A DNA stretch of 64,000 nt from Marinoscillum sp049115815 (GCA_049115815.1 JAGDZO010000018.1:62001-126000), one strand, 5' to 3'. Numbered from the stretch's first letter, positions 37,527 to 47,294 are shown. The notes: generated from the letters alone by a model not told the origin. Program-made: numbers and translations.

Positions 37527-39176
37527 TTAGTTCAGAGAGATGTTGATAAACCTATTGAAGTTTTTAAACTCCTCAACCTCTTTTCTGAAATTTTGTCTTT
37601 GTACTCTTCGTATCTCAATTGATAGCTGATCACCTTTTCTTGCCTGTGCAGTCAAACCTGCAAGGTTCGCTGTTTCACCAACTGTGATCGTTTTTCTACC
37701 AATACCACCACTTACCAAAGTGATTTGAGCTTCAGCCACTCTGAACTTTGCATCGTCTGGAAGGAACTCTGCAAAACTAGCATCTGGCACAGCTTTGATG
37801 TAAATTCTTGGTGTTTTTGCACCAATACCTGTCTTCATATTGATTTCACCCTGATCGGTATAAGTTGTAATCACAGGAGCAGGAATTCCTCTTACCCCGA
37901 ATTCTCTTTGACCGATAAAGTTTCCACTACTAGAAACTTTAAGCACCACTTTACCAGGAGCATTTGGGACTATTGTTACCTGACCTTTTGCTGCTCCATT
38001 ATAAGTTTTAGCATTACTCGCTGAGAACGATGGATTGTAAGCAACTCCCAATTGTGGAACCTGTACATCAAGGCTATTTCCACACTTCAAATAAAGTGCG
38101 TTAACTGAAGTTGACTGAATTTGGATCGTTGGCTTTACTACGAAATAATCAATTTGATCGATGAAAGTAGTATCTCGTCCTCCTGGCATACCCACAGTAA
38201 TTGCAGCTTCGTATGACTTTTTAGCAAGTCCTTCAGCATCGAAATTCGTTGCACTTGCTGTAAATTCAACTAAACCTTGCCCACTTGCATCCACTGGGAT
38301 TTCATTGCCATTATAGGTCATAGTAGGTGTAACACCTGAAGAAGATGCAGCGATGAACATCTTAGCAATATACTTGGTACCTGCCGCTACGTAGCGGGAC
38401 TCAGGTTTAACCATAGGTACAATCACATCAAACTTCAAATCTCCTGCTCCTACCTTATCCGATAGATAATCAAGAGCTCTGGTTTCATAACCCAAAATTC
38501 TAGCTTGAAATTCACTGATAGTAGCAATACCAGCTGGAGTTGGTGAATCATGAAATGCTAAATTCGAAAACGGCTTGCCTTTCTGATTCGGATCCTCTCT
38601 ATAAACTGGATCTTGATCAGCATCCAAGGCAACCGGTCTATAAGCTTCTAAATCGCTTTCCCCAGCTCCTGCACCAGACAACTTTTCCTTGATGAACTCA
38701 GGGTACTTATTGAGTAATTCTTTCAAACCCTCACCATATCCCAATCCACCTTCTTGAACTGGCATCATGTAATGACCTACAGTATTATAATCTGTTTTGC
38801 CTTTCAAATGCTTGGCATCACCAGGATACTCGGCACCCTTACCTTCTTCATATCCTCCAGTTTCCTCTATTAAGGTTACTTTGAGTTCGGTAAGTTCCTT
38901 AAGCACTTTAGCTGTCTCAGATCTAATCTCTTCAGCCAATTCGACAACTTTTACATCATCATCTCTGTTACCAGAATCATCAACTGTTTTGGCAATTCCC
39001 TTTACGATTTGTTCATTCCTTTCTTCTGTCTCACCATTTGCCCTTACCAAAGAATCATCTAGGAACACGAATTTATCAATGATAGTAACTGACACATTCA
39101 TTGCTAACAAGGCTGTTAGCACTAAATACATCATACCAATCATTTTCTGCCGTCCCGTTTCTTTTCCTCCTGACAT
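37527..39176 (-). CDS. gldM: Gliding motility / type IX secretion motor protein GldM
   Basis: A 549-residue inner-membrane protein. A single N-terminal transmembrane helix (KMIGMMYLVLTALLAMNVSVTI, about 11-32) is followed by a large periplasmic region of four successive domains reaching towards GldK/GldN. With GldL it forms a proton-driven rotary motor that powers secretion and gliding. A helical domain at 40-220 and Ig-like domains after it are visible (VPMVKPESRYVAAGTKYIAKMF). It lies 31 bp after gldL and 11 bp before gldN. Confidence 0.95.
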   Translation of the reverse strand: MSGGKETGRQKMIGMMYLVLTALLAMNVSVTIIDKFVFLDDSLVRANGETEERNEQIVKGIAKTVDDSGNRDDDVKVVELAEEIRSETAKVLKELTELKVTLIEETGGYEEGKGAEYPGDAKHLKGKTDYNTVGHYMMPVQEGGLGYGEGLKELLNKYPEFIKEKLSGAGAGESDLEAYRPVALDADQDPVYREDPNQKGKPFSNLAFHDSPTPAGIATISEFQARILGYETRALDYLSDKVGAGDLKFDVIVPMVKPESRYVAAGTKYIAKMFIAASSSGVTPTMTYNGNEIPVDASGQGLVEFTASATNFDAEGLAKKSYEAAITVGMPGGRDTTFIDQIDYFVVKPTIQIQSTSVNALYLKCGNSLDVQVPQLGVAYNPSFSASNAKTYNGAAKGQVTIVPNAPGKVVLKVSSSGNFIGQREFGVRGIPAPVITTYTDQGEINMKTGIGAKTPRIYIKAVPDASFAEFLPDDAKFRVAEAQITLVSGGIGRKTITVGETANLAGLTAQARKGDQLSIEIRRVQRQNFRKEVEEFKNFNRFINISLN

Positions 39177-39207
39177 AGTCTTTTTGTTTTAATGTTTAGT
39201 TGGAAAA

Positions 39208-40023
39208 TTAACCTTGCTTCATTGCACTCAACATATTTCCGTACACCTTATTTAACGATGCAATGTTTGTAGTGAGAGTGTTCAATTGAGCTTGGAAAGC
39301 AGAAGTTTCTTTACCTGCCTCGCCCATGCTTTCTAGTGCACCAGTCAAATTAGAATAGAATTTATTCATGGACTTAACGTGACCTTGAGCATCCTTAAGT
39401 TCCATTTCATAAACCGCATTTAGCGCACCCAAACTCTTAGTTACGTTTTGAACTTGACTATGATATTCTTTTGTATCCTTAGAAGCCTCTGCCATAGTAG
39501 ACATAGCTTGAATAGAAGTAGCATAAGACTTGTTCATTTCTACCAACGAGCTAGAGGCAGTTTTCACATTCTTAGCATATTCATTAGTAGCAACAGCGGC
39601 ATCTCCCAATTGAGCCATTTTATTTGCTGAATCGGCCAGGCCTTTCATCCCGTCTCCTAAACTCTTAATAAGCTCTGGGCCAACTTTGGCGTCCGCAAGC
39701 ATTTTATCCATACCAGCAGCAACACCCGTACTTTGGTTACTCCCTGTAGATGCTGCTCTAGGAGCTGCAGGAGGACCATCATAGTCATCTGCCAACTCTG
39801 GGTAAACTTTCGCCCATTCCAACTCTTTATGACTTGGTTCAAATGCACTTAAGAAGAAAATCAATGCCTCAACACTAAGTCCGATTGTAAGCATGGCACT
39901 TGCACCTGGAAGGTGAAGAATTTTAAACATTGCCCCTACAATTACTACAGCCGCTCCAATGCCATATATTTTTGGCATTATAGTCGTAAAGAGAAGCTCC
40001 ATAAATCCGCCTTTTTTGCTCAT
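39208..40023 (-). CDS. gldL: Gliding motility / type IX secretion motor protein GldL
   Basis: A 271-residue inner-membrane protein with two N-terminal transmembrane helices (IMPKIYGIGAAVVIVGAMFKIL and AMLTIGLSVEALIFFLSAF). The second helix holds Glu in VEAL, the conserved acidic residue of the proton path. The rest is a long cytoplasmic coiled coil (KMLADAKVGPELIKSL and repeats of TKSL/LNAVYEMEL type). It partners GldM. Spacing to gldM is 31 bp and to gldK 38 bp. Confidence 0.94.
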   Translation of the reverse strand: MSKKGGFMELLFTTIMPKIYGIGAAVVIVGAMFKILHLPGASAMLTIGLSVEALIFFLSAFEPSHKELEWAKVYPELADDYDGPPAAPRAASTGSNQSTGVAAGMDKMLADAKVGPELIKSLGDGMKGLADSANKMAQLGDAAVATNEYAKNVKTASSSLVEMNKSYATSIQAMSTMAEASKDTKEYHSQVQNVTKSLGALNAVYEMELKDAQGHVKSMNKFYSNLTGALESMGEAGKETSAFQAQLNTLTTNIASLNKVYGNMLSAMKQG

Positions 40024-40061
40024 TTTTTAGTCTATTTAGGTTAGTATTTTTTATCTATTTA

Positions 40062-41096
40062 TTAAAATTCGTATCCTGATGAACGACCCAAATAGGTCAT
40101 TGCACATCTAAATCCAACAGATGATCTTGCTGTGTCTTTATGCTCAAATGATCTCGTACCTGTCTCAAGGTAATAAGCTATATCCTTCCAAGAACCTCCG
40201 CGAATTATCTTATGATCAATTCTCTCATCATAATAAGTAGGGTTCAAATCCCATACCAACGGCATTGCAGAAGGATTGTATGCATCTTCACACCACTCGG
40301 CCACATTTCCTGACATATCGAATAAACCATAGTCATTTGAAAAATATGTACTCACAGGAGAAGTGTAAGCAAAACCATCATCAAAATAATTTCCTCGTCC
40401 AGGCTTGAAATTAGCCAAAAGACACCCTTTCTGATTTCTTACATATGGATTACCCCAAGGGTACTTTGCCATATCTCTACCACCTCTTGCGGCATATTCC
40501 CATTCTGCTTCTGACGGCAATCTAAAGTTAGGCATCACCGGCATTCCTACACTTTGACGGAACTCATTAAGATATTGAGTTCTCCACTGACAGAAATACT
40601 GAGCAGCATTCCAATCAACTCCAACCACTGGATAATCATCAAAAGCCGGATGTGACCAATAATAAACAACCAAAGGATCGCCCATGTGATGGGTGAAATC
40701 TGAAGACCAAACACTTGTGTCTGGCATAAGGTCTGCTATTGAATAGCCCGCAGGCAAATCAAATTCAGCACCCTCAGTAATTGCCTGAGTAAATTGTCTG
40801 TATTCGTTATTAGTTACTTCTGTATCATCTAGGAAGAAAGCCCCGATAGTAACTTGTTTATTGAAATTAATCTGAGTGGCGGCAACATCTTCATCCGCCT
40901 GACCCATATGGAACGTTCCAGCCGGAACAGCAACCATGCCATATGGTCTAGTCATTTCCCAACCTTGTCGATCAAGAACACCTACGAGTTCTCCATTATC
41001 TGAAGAACCTCCACCAAATAGCCCACAACTCTGAAGCAAAATCCCGAAGGATAGGAGCGCCAAAGTAGAAAACTTAAAAACACGCATATTATTCAT
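40062..41096 (-). CDS. gldK: Gliding motility / type IX secretion lipoprotein GldK
   Basis: A lipoprotein of 344 residues from the ATG at 41096, or 341 from 41087; the longer frame to 41135 would add 13 polar residues before the signal peptide and is rejected. The lipobox is LLQSC. The body is an FGE/SUMF1-like domain (VPAGTFHMGQ, FRLPSEAEWEYAARGG, NVAEWCEDAY, IIRGGSWKD). GldK forms the periplasmic ring with GldN. It starts the gldKLMN core, about 150 bp after porP/sprF, a gap that may hold an extra promoter. Confidence 0.94.
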   Translation of the reverse strand: MNNMRVFKFSTLALLSFGILLQSCGLFGGGSSDNGELVGVLDRQGWEMTRPYGMVAVPAGTFHMGQADEDVAATQINFNKQVTIGAFFLDDTEVTNNEYRQFTQAITEGAEFDLPAGYSIADLMPDTSVWSSDFTHHMGDPLVVYYWSHPAFDDYPVVGVDWNAAQYFCQWRTQYLNEFRQSVGMPVMPNFRLPSEAEWEYAARGGRDMAKYPWGNPYVRNQKGCLLANFKPGRGNYFDDGFAYTSPVSTYFSNDYGLFDMSGNVAEWCEDAYNPSAMPLVWDLNPTYYDERIDHKIIRGGSWKDIAYYLETGTRSFEHKDTARSSVGFRCAMTYLGRSSGYEF

Positions 41097-41246
41097 AACA
41101 CCTAATTTGAACCTGCAAGTATGTAAAATAAACAAACTTTAACAAAACATATTGTGACTAACACAGCCTAAATATAGAACCTTATCTCAGTTCAACGCAA
41201 ATTTTAACGTCAAATTGTAATTATTATTAGACAAAACAGCAACAAT

Positions 41247-42200
41247 CTAAAACGAGAAACGCGGAGTTACCACTCTTTTCCTTCCGCCCAACACTAAATC
41301 CGGAAGGTCATATCTCAAGAATAACTCATGTGAAGTGGCTGCTTTAGCGTCTCTATTCTGAATGACGTAATCAAATGAATAACCCACACTGAGTCTGTTG
41401 TCCTGAAGAAGTTTATATCCTAGATAAATAATTGCAGATTCACTTTTTCTATAAGAAAGGCCGACCCACATTTTTTGATTTAATGTCATAATTCCTCCTA
41501 AATCGAATGTGCTACTCACTGTATTCGTTCTGATCAAAATAGTCGGACCTATTTCTAACACCTCTGAAATACTAAGTGTATATCCACCAATGAGTGAGTA
41601 AGAGATTTTCTGCTTATTCTCTATTGATTTCCCAAAATCAAAGCCTGGCTGCATCAGGTTAACCGCTCCAAGTCCCAAGAACCAGTTCTTTTTGGATTGA
41701 AATAATACACCTGCCGACATATTAAACTTTGTCTGAACCTCTCTGCCACCTTGAATAAGGTCATCGTTTGGGTCATTGGCTCTAAATAGATTGAAGTTTT
41801 GAGTCTGAGAAAAAACTCCAGGGGCAATTCCGATATGCAAATTACCCTTAGCTAATTGTCGCGAATAAGTTATAGGTAAAAGCGCTTGAAAATTTGTCAA
41901 TGCTCCAAGGGTTTCAGTAACTACATTTAATCCCAATGAGGAAATTGGCAAATTTCTAACTGGAACCCCTAAAGTAAGCATTTGAGAATTAGGCGCTCCC
42001 CCACTACCATCAAAACTGGTAGCGTAACCGGCCCATTGACTTCTATGCTGGAAAGCCACATACCCGGTGTTCTCAGCTCCCGACCAAGAAGGATTCAGAT
42101 TGGTAGGATTGAACATATAATGTCCAAAGAAGAAACTATTCTGGGCATATGCCAGATTGGCGATAAAAACACAACAAAAAATGGTTAAGAGTCTTTTCAT
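41247..42200 (-). CDS. PorP/SprF-family outer-membrane protein
   Basis: A 317-residue beta-barrel outer-membrane protein. A signal peptide (LLTIFCCVFIANLAYAQ) is followed by the family opening FFFGHYMFNPTNLNPSWSGA and SVGYSFDYVIQNRDA near the end. PorP/SprF proteins associate with the type IX system; some anchor secreted adhesins, and the copy upstream of gldK is taken to be the core PorP-like member. It ends 150 bp before gldK and begins 57 bp after hemD. Confidence 0.9.
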   Translation of the reverse strand: MKRLLTIFCCVFIANLAYAQNSFFFGHYMFNPTNLNPSWSGAENTGYVAFQHRSQWAGYATSFDGSGGAPNSQMLTLGVPVRNLPISSLGLNVVTETLGALTNFQALLPITYSRQLAKGNLHIGIAPGVFSQTQNFNLFRANDPNDDLIQGGREVQTKFNMSAGVLFQSKKNWFLGLGAVNLMQPGFDFGKSIENKQKISYSLIGGYTLSISEVLEIGPTILIRTNTVSSTFDLGGIMTLNQKMWVGLSYRKSESAIIYLGYKLLQDNRLSVGYSFDYVIQNRDAKAATSHELFLRYDLPDLVLGGRKRVVTPRFSF

Positions 42201-42257
42201 AAGATAGGCCTCTATAATAACGCCTTCATCAAAAATACCCTTAACCTACAATAATGT

Positions 42258-43043
42258 TTAAATCTTATTGGCTTTTTTGATATAATACTCCAATGCTCCT
42301 GTCATAGAAGGTGCATTAGGCATAGGTGCCTGAATATCTAGAATCAAACCTGCGTCCGTTACTGCTTTGGCCGTAGTAGGGCCGAATGCTGCTATTCTGG
42401 TTTTATTCTGCTTGAATTCTGGAAAGTTATCAAAAAGTGATTTGATCCCTGAAGGACTGAAAAACGCTATGATATCATAAAAGATATCTGAGAGATCAGA
42501 AAGATCACTTGCGACAGTCCTGTATATAATAACCTCTGAAAAGGTGTATCCATTCTCTTCTAAGAAATTAGGAATATCATCTTTTCTTATATCGGAGCAA
42601 GGGAAAATAAATTTCTCTTTCTTATGCTTTTTGATCACTTCTAGCAAATCTCCTGCGGTTCTTTCCCCTGTGAAGATTTTTCGCTTTCTGATGACTATGT
42701 ACTTTTGGAGGTAATTAGCCGTCTGCTCCGAAATACAGAAGTATTTCATATCTGTAGGAATCTCAACTTTATTTTCAGCCGCTAACCTGAAAAAATGATC
42801 TACAGCATTTCTACTAGTGAAAATGACAGCTGTGTGATCTAGAATATTCACCTTTTGCTGACGAAACTCCTTAGCGTCAACAGGATCTATTTCAATAAAC
42901 TGTCTGAAGTCAATTTTGAGGTTATACTTCTTTGCTAGTTTGTGATAAGGCGAGTTCTCATCACTTGGTTCCGGCTGGGAAACAAGAATTGAAGAGACAG
43001 CATTTAATCGTTCTTTATCAGTAATTACTAATTCTTCACTCAT
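42258..43043 (-). CDS. hemD: Uroporphyrinogen-III synthase
   Basis: A 261-residue enzyme that closes hydroxymethylbilane to uroporphyrinogen III in heme and siroheme synthesis. The two-lobed fold is shown by ILVSQPEP near the N-terminus, AVIFTSRNAVDHFF (about 72-85), the hinge IFPCSDIRKDDIP and FFSPSGIKSLF with AAFGPTTAKAVTDAG towards the end. hemD next to DUF4271 and the T9SS genes is a repeated Bacteroidota arrangement with no known functional reason. It lies 25 bp after DUF4271. Confidence 0.9.
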   Translation of the reverse strand: MSEELVITDKERLNAVSSILVSQPEPSDENSPYHKLAKKYNLKIDFRQFIEIDPVDAKEFRQQKVNILDHTAVIFTSRNAVDHFFRLAAENKVEIPTDMKYFCISEQTANYLQKYIVIRKRKIFTGERTAGDLLEVIKKHKKEKFIFPCSDIRKDDIPNFLEENGYTFSEVIIYRTVASDLSDLSDIFYDIIAFFSPSGIKSLFDNFPEFKQNKTRIAAFGPTTAKAVTDAGLILDIQAPMPNAPSMTGALEYYIKKANKI

Positions 43044-43068
43044 ACCAAATAATGCAATTTGTAATTGG

Positions 43069-44133
43069 TTACCCTATTTTATCTAGCCAAAAAAGCACTA
43101 AAAATCCAGGGGCCATTTCTGTGGTGCAAAGGTAGGTAAATATCATTAGTTTTTTCTCTGTATACTGATTATCCAATTTGAGGAAAGTCCAAAGCTGAAT
43201 AAGAACGATCGCGACTGTAATGGTGAAAATGGCCGCCCATTTAAACTGGGAATAGCTAGTGGTAGCAAAACAGAAATCGAACAACAGTAAGAATAGGCAT
43301 ATGATAAATGCAATCATCATCAAATTCGAATAACCATTGAGATGAAGAATAGTAGCTCGTTTAAAACCGTATAGCTTACTCAATAAAAGGGCATAAAACT
43401 GTTTAATCAGGAGCAGAATAAATACAAATACAACATTGAGCCCTGTAGCAACAAGGCCATCGGCTAAGGAATTGGGTTCAACCCTTATTACATTAAGCTG
43501 AAAGTAGGACATGGAGATGGCTATCAATACTGATAGGAAAATCATTTTAAGCACGCTGGTCTGAGTATAGAGTTCTGTTGTGTCATCAAGTCCACTTTTT
43601 CTGATTCTTAGAAGGCTCTGATACCCTTTGAAGATCTCAGAATCTATACGATAGAAAATGGCTGACATAAACAACAGAAAAAGTAACTGCAATAAGAACA
43701 GCTGCTCCAGCTCCGAGAATGAACGCGGAACTGGATTCCACAGGATTCTTTGATTGGTAACCTCAATCAATTGTGTAGTCACATCGGAAATCCCTCCCTT
43801 TTGATAAATCGATAATCGCTCAAGCGTACCGTACTTCTTTCGCAATTCGTTTATCCGGAAAACTTTGGAGCCTATAAAATTGTGTGTGACCAACTGATCA
43901 TTGATCCAAAAATCTACTGAAGAGGTGGTTGAAATTTTGAGGAGCTGGCCTGTATTCTCTGGGATTCCGAATAGAATAATTTCGCTTGACTCGAGATCTA
44001 TGTTGTCAAGTTTTCCTTCTGCATCTACAGTTTTCCAATCCAGTTTTAGATCTCTTACAACTATAGTATCTGGCTGGGCATAGCTGCAGAAGGAAGTGAT
44101 CAAGAAAAACAATGAAATAAGATGCTTCATCAA
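43069..44133 (-). CDS. DUF4271 membrane protein
   Basis: A 354-residue protein. A signal peptide (LISLFFLITSFCSYAQ) precedes a periplasmic beta domain of about 120 residues, then six or so transmembrane helices (LFLLQLLFLLFMSAIFYRI, MIFLSVLIAISMSYFQL, VFVFILLLIKQFYALLL and others) and a short tail. This is the DUF4271 layout, a family confined to Bacteroidota and usually next to hemD and the gld genes. Its function is unknown; the context suggests an envelope role near the secretion machine. It overlaps the BamA-like gene by 4 bp. Confidence 0.83.
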   Translation of the reverse strand: MMKHLISLFFLITSFCSYAQPDTIVVRDLKLDWKTVDAEGKLDNIDLESSEIILFGIPENTGQLLKISTTSSVDFWINDQLVTHNFIGSKVFRINELRKKYGTLERLSIYQKGGISDVTTQLIEVTNQRILWNPVPRSFSELEQLFLLQLLFLLFMSAIFYRIDSEIFKGYQSLLRIRKSGLDDTTELYTQTSVLKMIFLSVLIAISMSYFQLNVIRVEPNSLADGLVATGLNVVFVFILLLIKQFYALLLSKLYGFKRATILHLNGYSNLMMIAFIICLFLLLFDFCFATTSYSQFKWAAIFTITVAIVLIQLWTFLKLDNQYTEKKLMIFTYLCTTEMAPGFLVLFWLDKIG

Positions 44134-45722
44134 AATACTGAAATATACCCTATATGAATTTTTACGTTGGTCGGATCAAAGGAAAGAGATCTAGTTGCTC
44201 CCAAGGCCGCTGCAAAGCTAAACAAGCCATTAGTAGTTTCTAACGAAATACTGAAGCCGTATCCTTGAGAAAAATTGTAGGAGCCATTTTCATAAAAATA
44301 CAGATGATCTCCAAATGCGGACACAAATGACTTTTGTTCAAAGTATTGTCTAAATTCTAACCTGCTCAAAAGATAATGCTGAGCATAATAAAAATTTTCA
44401 TTGAACCCTCGCAATGACTTCAATCCTCCCAAACGCTCTAATTCATTCTGAAGGATTTGACTATTGGAATAACTAACTCCTCTTATCTCCTGATAAAATG
44501 CTTTCCCCTTGCCAAATGTCCGTTGATATTCCAATCCAGCCTTAATCCTAAAAATCTGTGTTTTTAATCTAAGGGAGTCATAAACTGAATGATCTAGGTT
44601 TGGGTTTTGAATGATCTGCTTATTTCCTACACCTACTTGGATATGATACCTAGAATGCTCCTCCCACTGCATCGGCCTGCCAAATCTTATATCCTCTATG
44701 CCGAGTTGATAATTTCTTAATTCAAAATCTGCCAACCCTGATCGCAAATTGGCAATGGAAGGGTTAATCAAATTTCCACGTGATGAATTGAGGCCGAAAT
44801 GGACCTCAGAAAATTTGGATATTCTAGTGCCCGACAAAAACTCCCAGGCTTGATTAAGAAACGTGGTGTCTTGCTTAAAAAGGTTAAAGTCCCCTTGAAG
44901 GAAAAGTGGAGAACCAAAAACAAAAGGGTATTTGAAATTGAGATCCAGAGATTGAGATTCATTAGAGAATCGGTTCCAGACAAAATGTAAAGACTTGCCA
45001 GTCTTAAATAGGTTAACCAAATCTAAATCAAGATATCCCGTGATAGCCAATTGGTCAGTGGGTGACTGACCAGGGAAGATCCCCAATACACCTTCAAAAG
45101 AATTCCTCTCGGCTTGTTCCGCGTGCAAGTAGATCTTAGCCTTTCCCCCTTGAAAGGTGACATCAGGAGGCTTAGTGAGGGCCAGATAATTCAATCCGGC
45201 CATTCGATCCGGTATATTTTGAAATGCCTCTTCGCTGTAAGGTTGCCCGGCAGAAACGGTCAGCACTCTTTCGAGGAACCTCGTGCTTACTGAATTAGTA
45301 CCTAATAAAACCAGCGAGTCAAAGACTATTTTTGGCCCAGGAAACAAGGTTAAATAACCCAGGTAATCTTCATCCTTCAAAGTGATAGAATCCCACTCTA
45401 ATCTTACAAATGGGAAGCCATTGTCCGCATACTTATTGAGATACTTTTCTAATTCTATATGAATTGATCTATCATAGACAGATGAGGCTTTATGTGAAGT
45501 CCCAGTTGCATCATCAAAAATATGAAGGCCAGCCAAATGACCTACATACCGCTCCCCTCTGTAGAAGCCATCTCCTGAATCACTCAATGAATCTAATGAA
45601 CTGAAGATATAGCCTTGATTCCACAGATTCACCAATTGCTCCTTGGGATCAATATTTCCTTGACAGTAACCTGAATATGAAAAAAGGAGATAGAAAAAAA
45701 CGACACTAAAGAATCGAAACAT
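44130..45722 (-). CDS. BamA/TamA-like outer-membrane beta-barrel protein
   Basis: About 530 residues. The start chosen is the ATG at 45722, which places the signal peptide (FRFFSVVFFYLLFSYSGYCQ) at the very N-terminus; the longer frame reaches 45755. A POTRA-like segment (FVRLEWDSITLKDEDYLGY and the TRFLERVLTVSAGQPYSEEAF region) is followed by an outer-membrane barrel with Omp85-like strands ending LKIHIGYISVF-like. It is shorter than BamA and may assist insertion of a subset of proteins. It heads the transcription unit that runs through DUF4271, hemD, porP and gldKLMN. Confidence 0.72.
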   Translation of the reverse strand: MFRFFSVVFFYLLFSYSGYCQGNIDPKEQLVNLWNQGYIFSSLDSLSDSGDGFYRGERYVGHLAGLHIFDDATGTSHKASSVYDRSIHIELEKYLNKYADNGFPFVRLEWDSITLKDEDYLGYLTLFPGPKIVFDSLVLLGTNSVSTRFLERVLTVSAGQPYSEEAFQNIPDRMAGLNYLALTKPPDVTFQGGKAKIYLHAEQAERNSFEGVLGIFPGQSPTDQLAITGYLDLDLVNLFKTGKSLHFVWNRFSNESQSLDLNFKYPFVFGSPLFLQGDFNLFKQDTTFLNQAWEFLSGTRISKFSEVHFGLNSSRGNLINPSIANLRSGLADFELRNYQLGIEDIRFGRPMQWEEHSRYHIQVGVGNKQIIQNPNLDHSVYDSLRLKTQIFRIKAGLEYQRTFGKGKAFYQEIRGVSYSNSQILQNELERLGGLKSLRGFNENFYYAQHYLLSRLEFRQYFEQKSFVSAFGDHLYFYENGSYNFSQGYGFSISLETTNGLFSFAAALGATRSLSFDPTNVKIHIGYISVF

Positions 45723-45744
45723 ACTAGAGAGCTGCCACATGGCA

Positions 45745-45759
45745 TATCTTCGCAAGATA
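45745..45759. promoter_or_regulatory. Inverted repeat in the hemW / T9SS divergent gap
   Basis: TATCTT-CGC-AAGATA is a perfect 6-bp inverted repeat with a 3-nt centre. It lies in the 48 bp between the divergent starts of the BamA-like gene (45722) and hemW (45771). Position fits a shared operator, but the repeat is short. Confidence 0.3.
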
Positions 45760-45770
45760 ATTCAAACTCG

Positions 45771-46901
45771 TTGGCAGGAATCTATCTACATATCCCATTT
45801 TGTAAGCAAGCGTGTCACTATTGTGATTTTCACTTCTCTACAAATCTTTCAGCAAAGACAGAAGTGATCACGGCTATAGCTAATGAGTTGGAACTTCGAA
45901 AAGACGAATTGCATGGAGAGCAGATTCATTCGATCTATTTCGGCGGAGGAACTCCCTCACTGTTAGATGAAGGCGAACTATCACTATTGCTAAATCAAAT
46001 TAATAGGCATTATAGACTAGGTGATCAAGTGGAAGTAACCCTAGAGGCAAACCCAGATGATCTGACTAAGCAAAAATTGAGGGAACTGAAAGCCGGTGGA
46101 GTAAATCGATTGAGCGTTGGGATTCAGACTTTTGACGATGCGCGGCTGAAATATATCAATAGAGCACATAATAGTGAGGAAGCCATCGACTGTCTGAATT
46201 ATATACAAGCGGCGGGATTTCACAATTATTCAGCCGACCTGATCTATGCCCTGCCACCTGATGAAATGGATTATTGGATTTCAGATCTGCATCTGTTGAT
46301 CTCCTATAACCCTACCCATATTTCCATCTACGGGCTGACTATTGAGGACAAAACTGTGTTTGGCAACTGGGAAAAGAAGGGCAGAATCAAACAAATCTCT
46401 GAGGAAACGGCTGCAAAGCAGTATCAGATGGCTGTGGATTACCTTGTAAAACATGGCTATGACCACTATGAGGTTTCCAACTTTGCCAAACCTGGATTTG
46501 AATCCAGACACAATGCCGGCTACTGGGATGATCAGAAGTATCTTGGTGTTGGGCCTGGAGCTCACTCTTATGACGGCTCCAAAAGATCCTTCAACATAGC
46601 GAACAATGCCAAATACCTAACCAACCTGAATCAAAACCAATTAGTAACTACCATAGAAGAACTCAGTCTGACAAATCAAATGAACGAGTATATTTTTACT
46701 CACCTAAGGACCAAAAAAGGTGCTTTGGCAAGTGAATTTAGACTAAAATTTGGAAGGGATTTGTTAGTCGATAAGCAAAAGGAATTGCGAGAATTTGGCT
46801 CACAGAAACTTCTGCGCGTTGAGAAGGATCGTATCGCATTGAGTTCTGAGGGACTCATGATTGCAGATGAAATCACCTGGCGGTTATTCTATGAAGATTA
46901 G
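45771..46901 (+). CDS. hemW: Radical SAM heme chaperone HemW
   Basis: A 376-residue radical SAM protein of the HemN/HemW group, thought to deliver heme rather than oxidise coproporphyrinogen. The TTG start at 45771 is chosen because it gives the family opening MAGIYLHIPFCKQACHYCDF; the cluster ligands are Cys11, Cys15 and Cys18. Other motifs are SIYFGGGTPSLL and SVGIQTFDDARL. The short N-terminus fits HemW, not HemN. It is divergent from the BamA-like gene with 48 bp between the starts. Confidence 0.92.
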   Translation: MAGIYLHIPFCKQACHYCDFHFSTNLSAKTEVITAIANELELRKDELHGEQIHSIYFGGGTPSLLDEGELSLLLNQINRHYRLGDQVEVTLEANPDDLTKQKLRELKAGGVNRLSVGIQTFDDARLKYINRAHNSEEAIDCLNYIQAAGFHNYSADLIYALPPDEMDYWISDLHLLISYNPTHISIYGLTIEDKTVFGNWEKKGRIKQISEETAAKQYQMAVDYLVKHGYDHYEVSNFAKPGFESRHNAGYWDDQKYLGVGPGAHSYDGSKRSFNIANNAKYLTNLNQNQLVTTIEELSLTNQMNEYIFTHLRTKKGALASEFRLKFGRDLLVDKQKELREFGSQKLLRVEKDRIALSSEGLMIADEITWRLFYED

Positions 46902-46928
46902 TTTTAATAGATTTAGCCCCTGAAAACC

Positions 46929-47294
46929 ATGGAAAAGAAACTAAAAAAGTGTTCGATGCTGCTAAAGTCTCTTATCCTCCATTATCATGGACTGGATGAG
47001 GATGAAAAAAAAATCTTGGAAGGTGCGGCGGTCAAGCTCAAAGCTGAGGAAGAATTGGAATGGGCCAATGAGTTTATCTCCGAAGATTACCTTTCTGCAT
47101 TCGAACGTTGCAAAGAGTTTTTCTCAAAAAACATGGTAGACTACAGCAACGAAATCAAACTCTCTCAACTCAAAGAAGTATGGGAAGAGAATCACCAGAA
47201 AGGCTATGTGACTGAGATGGAAACCACTGCTATGATCAACCTGGCCAAAGACTGGGGGGTAGAGCACGAAATGCTCATGATCATTCAGGACTAA
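46929..47294 (+). CDS. Small acidic protein, unknown function
   Basis: A 121-residue soluble protein with no signal peptide, rich in Glu and Lys and predicted all-helical. Aromatic and acidic motifs include HYHGLDEDEKKILEGAA and LEWANEFISEDYLSAFERC. No family is recognised. It follows hemW by 27 bp on the same strand, so it may be co-transcribed. Its stop overlaps the LytTR regulator stop by 4 bp in convergent orientation. Confidence 0.6.
   Translation: MEKKLKKCSMLLKSLILHYHGLDEDEKKILEGAAVKLKAEEELEWANEFISEDYLSAFERCKEFFSKNMVDYSNEIKLSQLKEVWEENHQKGYVTEMETTAMINLAKDWGVEHEMLMIIQD

Noticed and set aside
41097..41135. Longer N-terminus for gldK
   Set aside because: It would put 13 polar residues before a good lipoprotein signal peptide; the later ATG fits the family.
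45771..46901. HemN coproporphyrinogen oxidase instead of HemW
   Set aside because: The short N-terminus starting just before the Cys motif fits HemW; true HemN has a longer N-terminal part.
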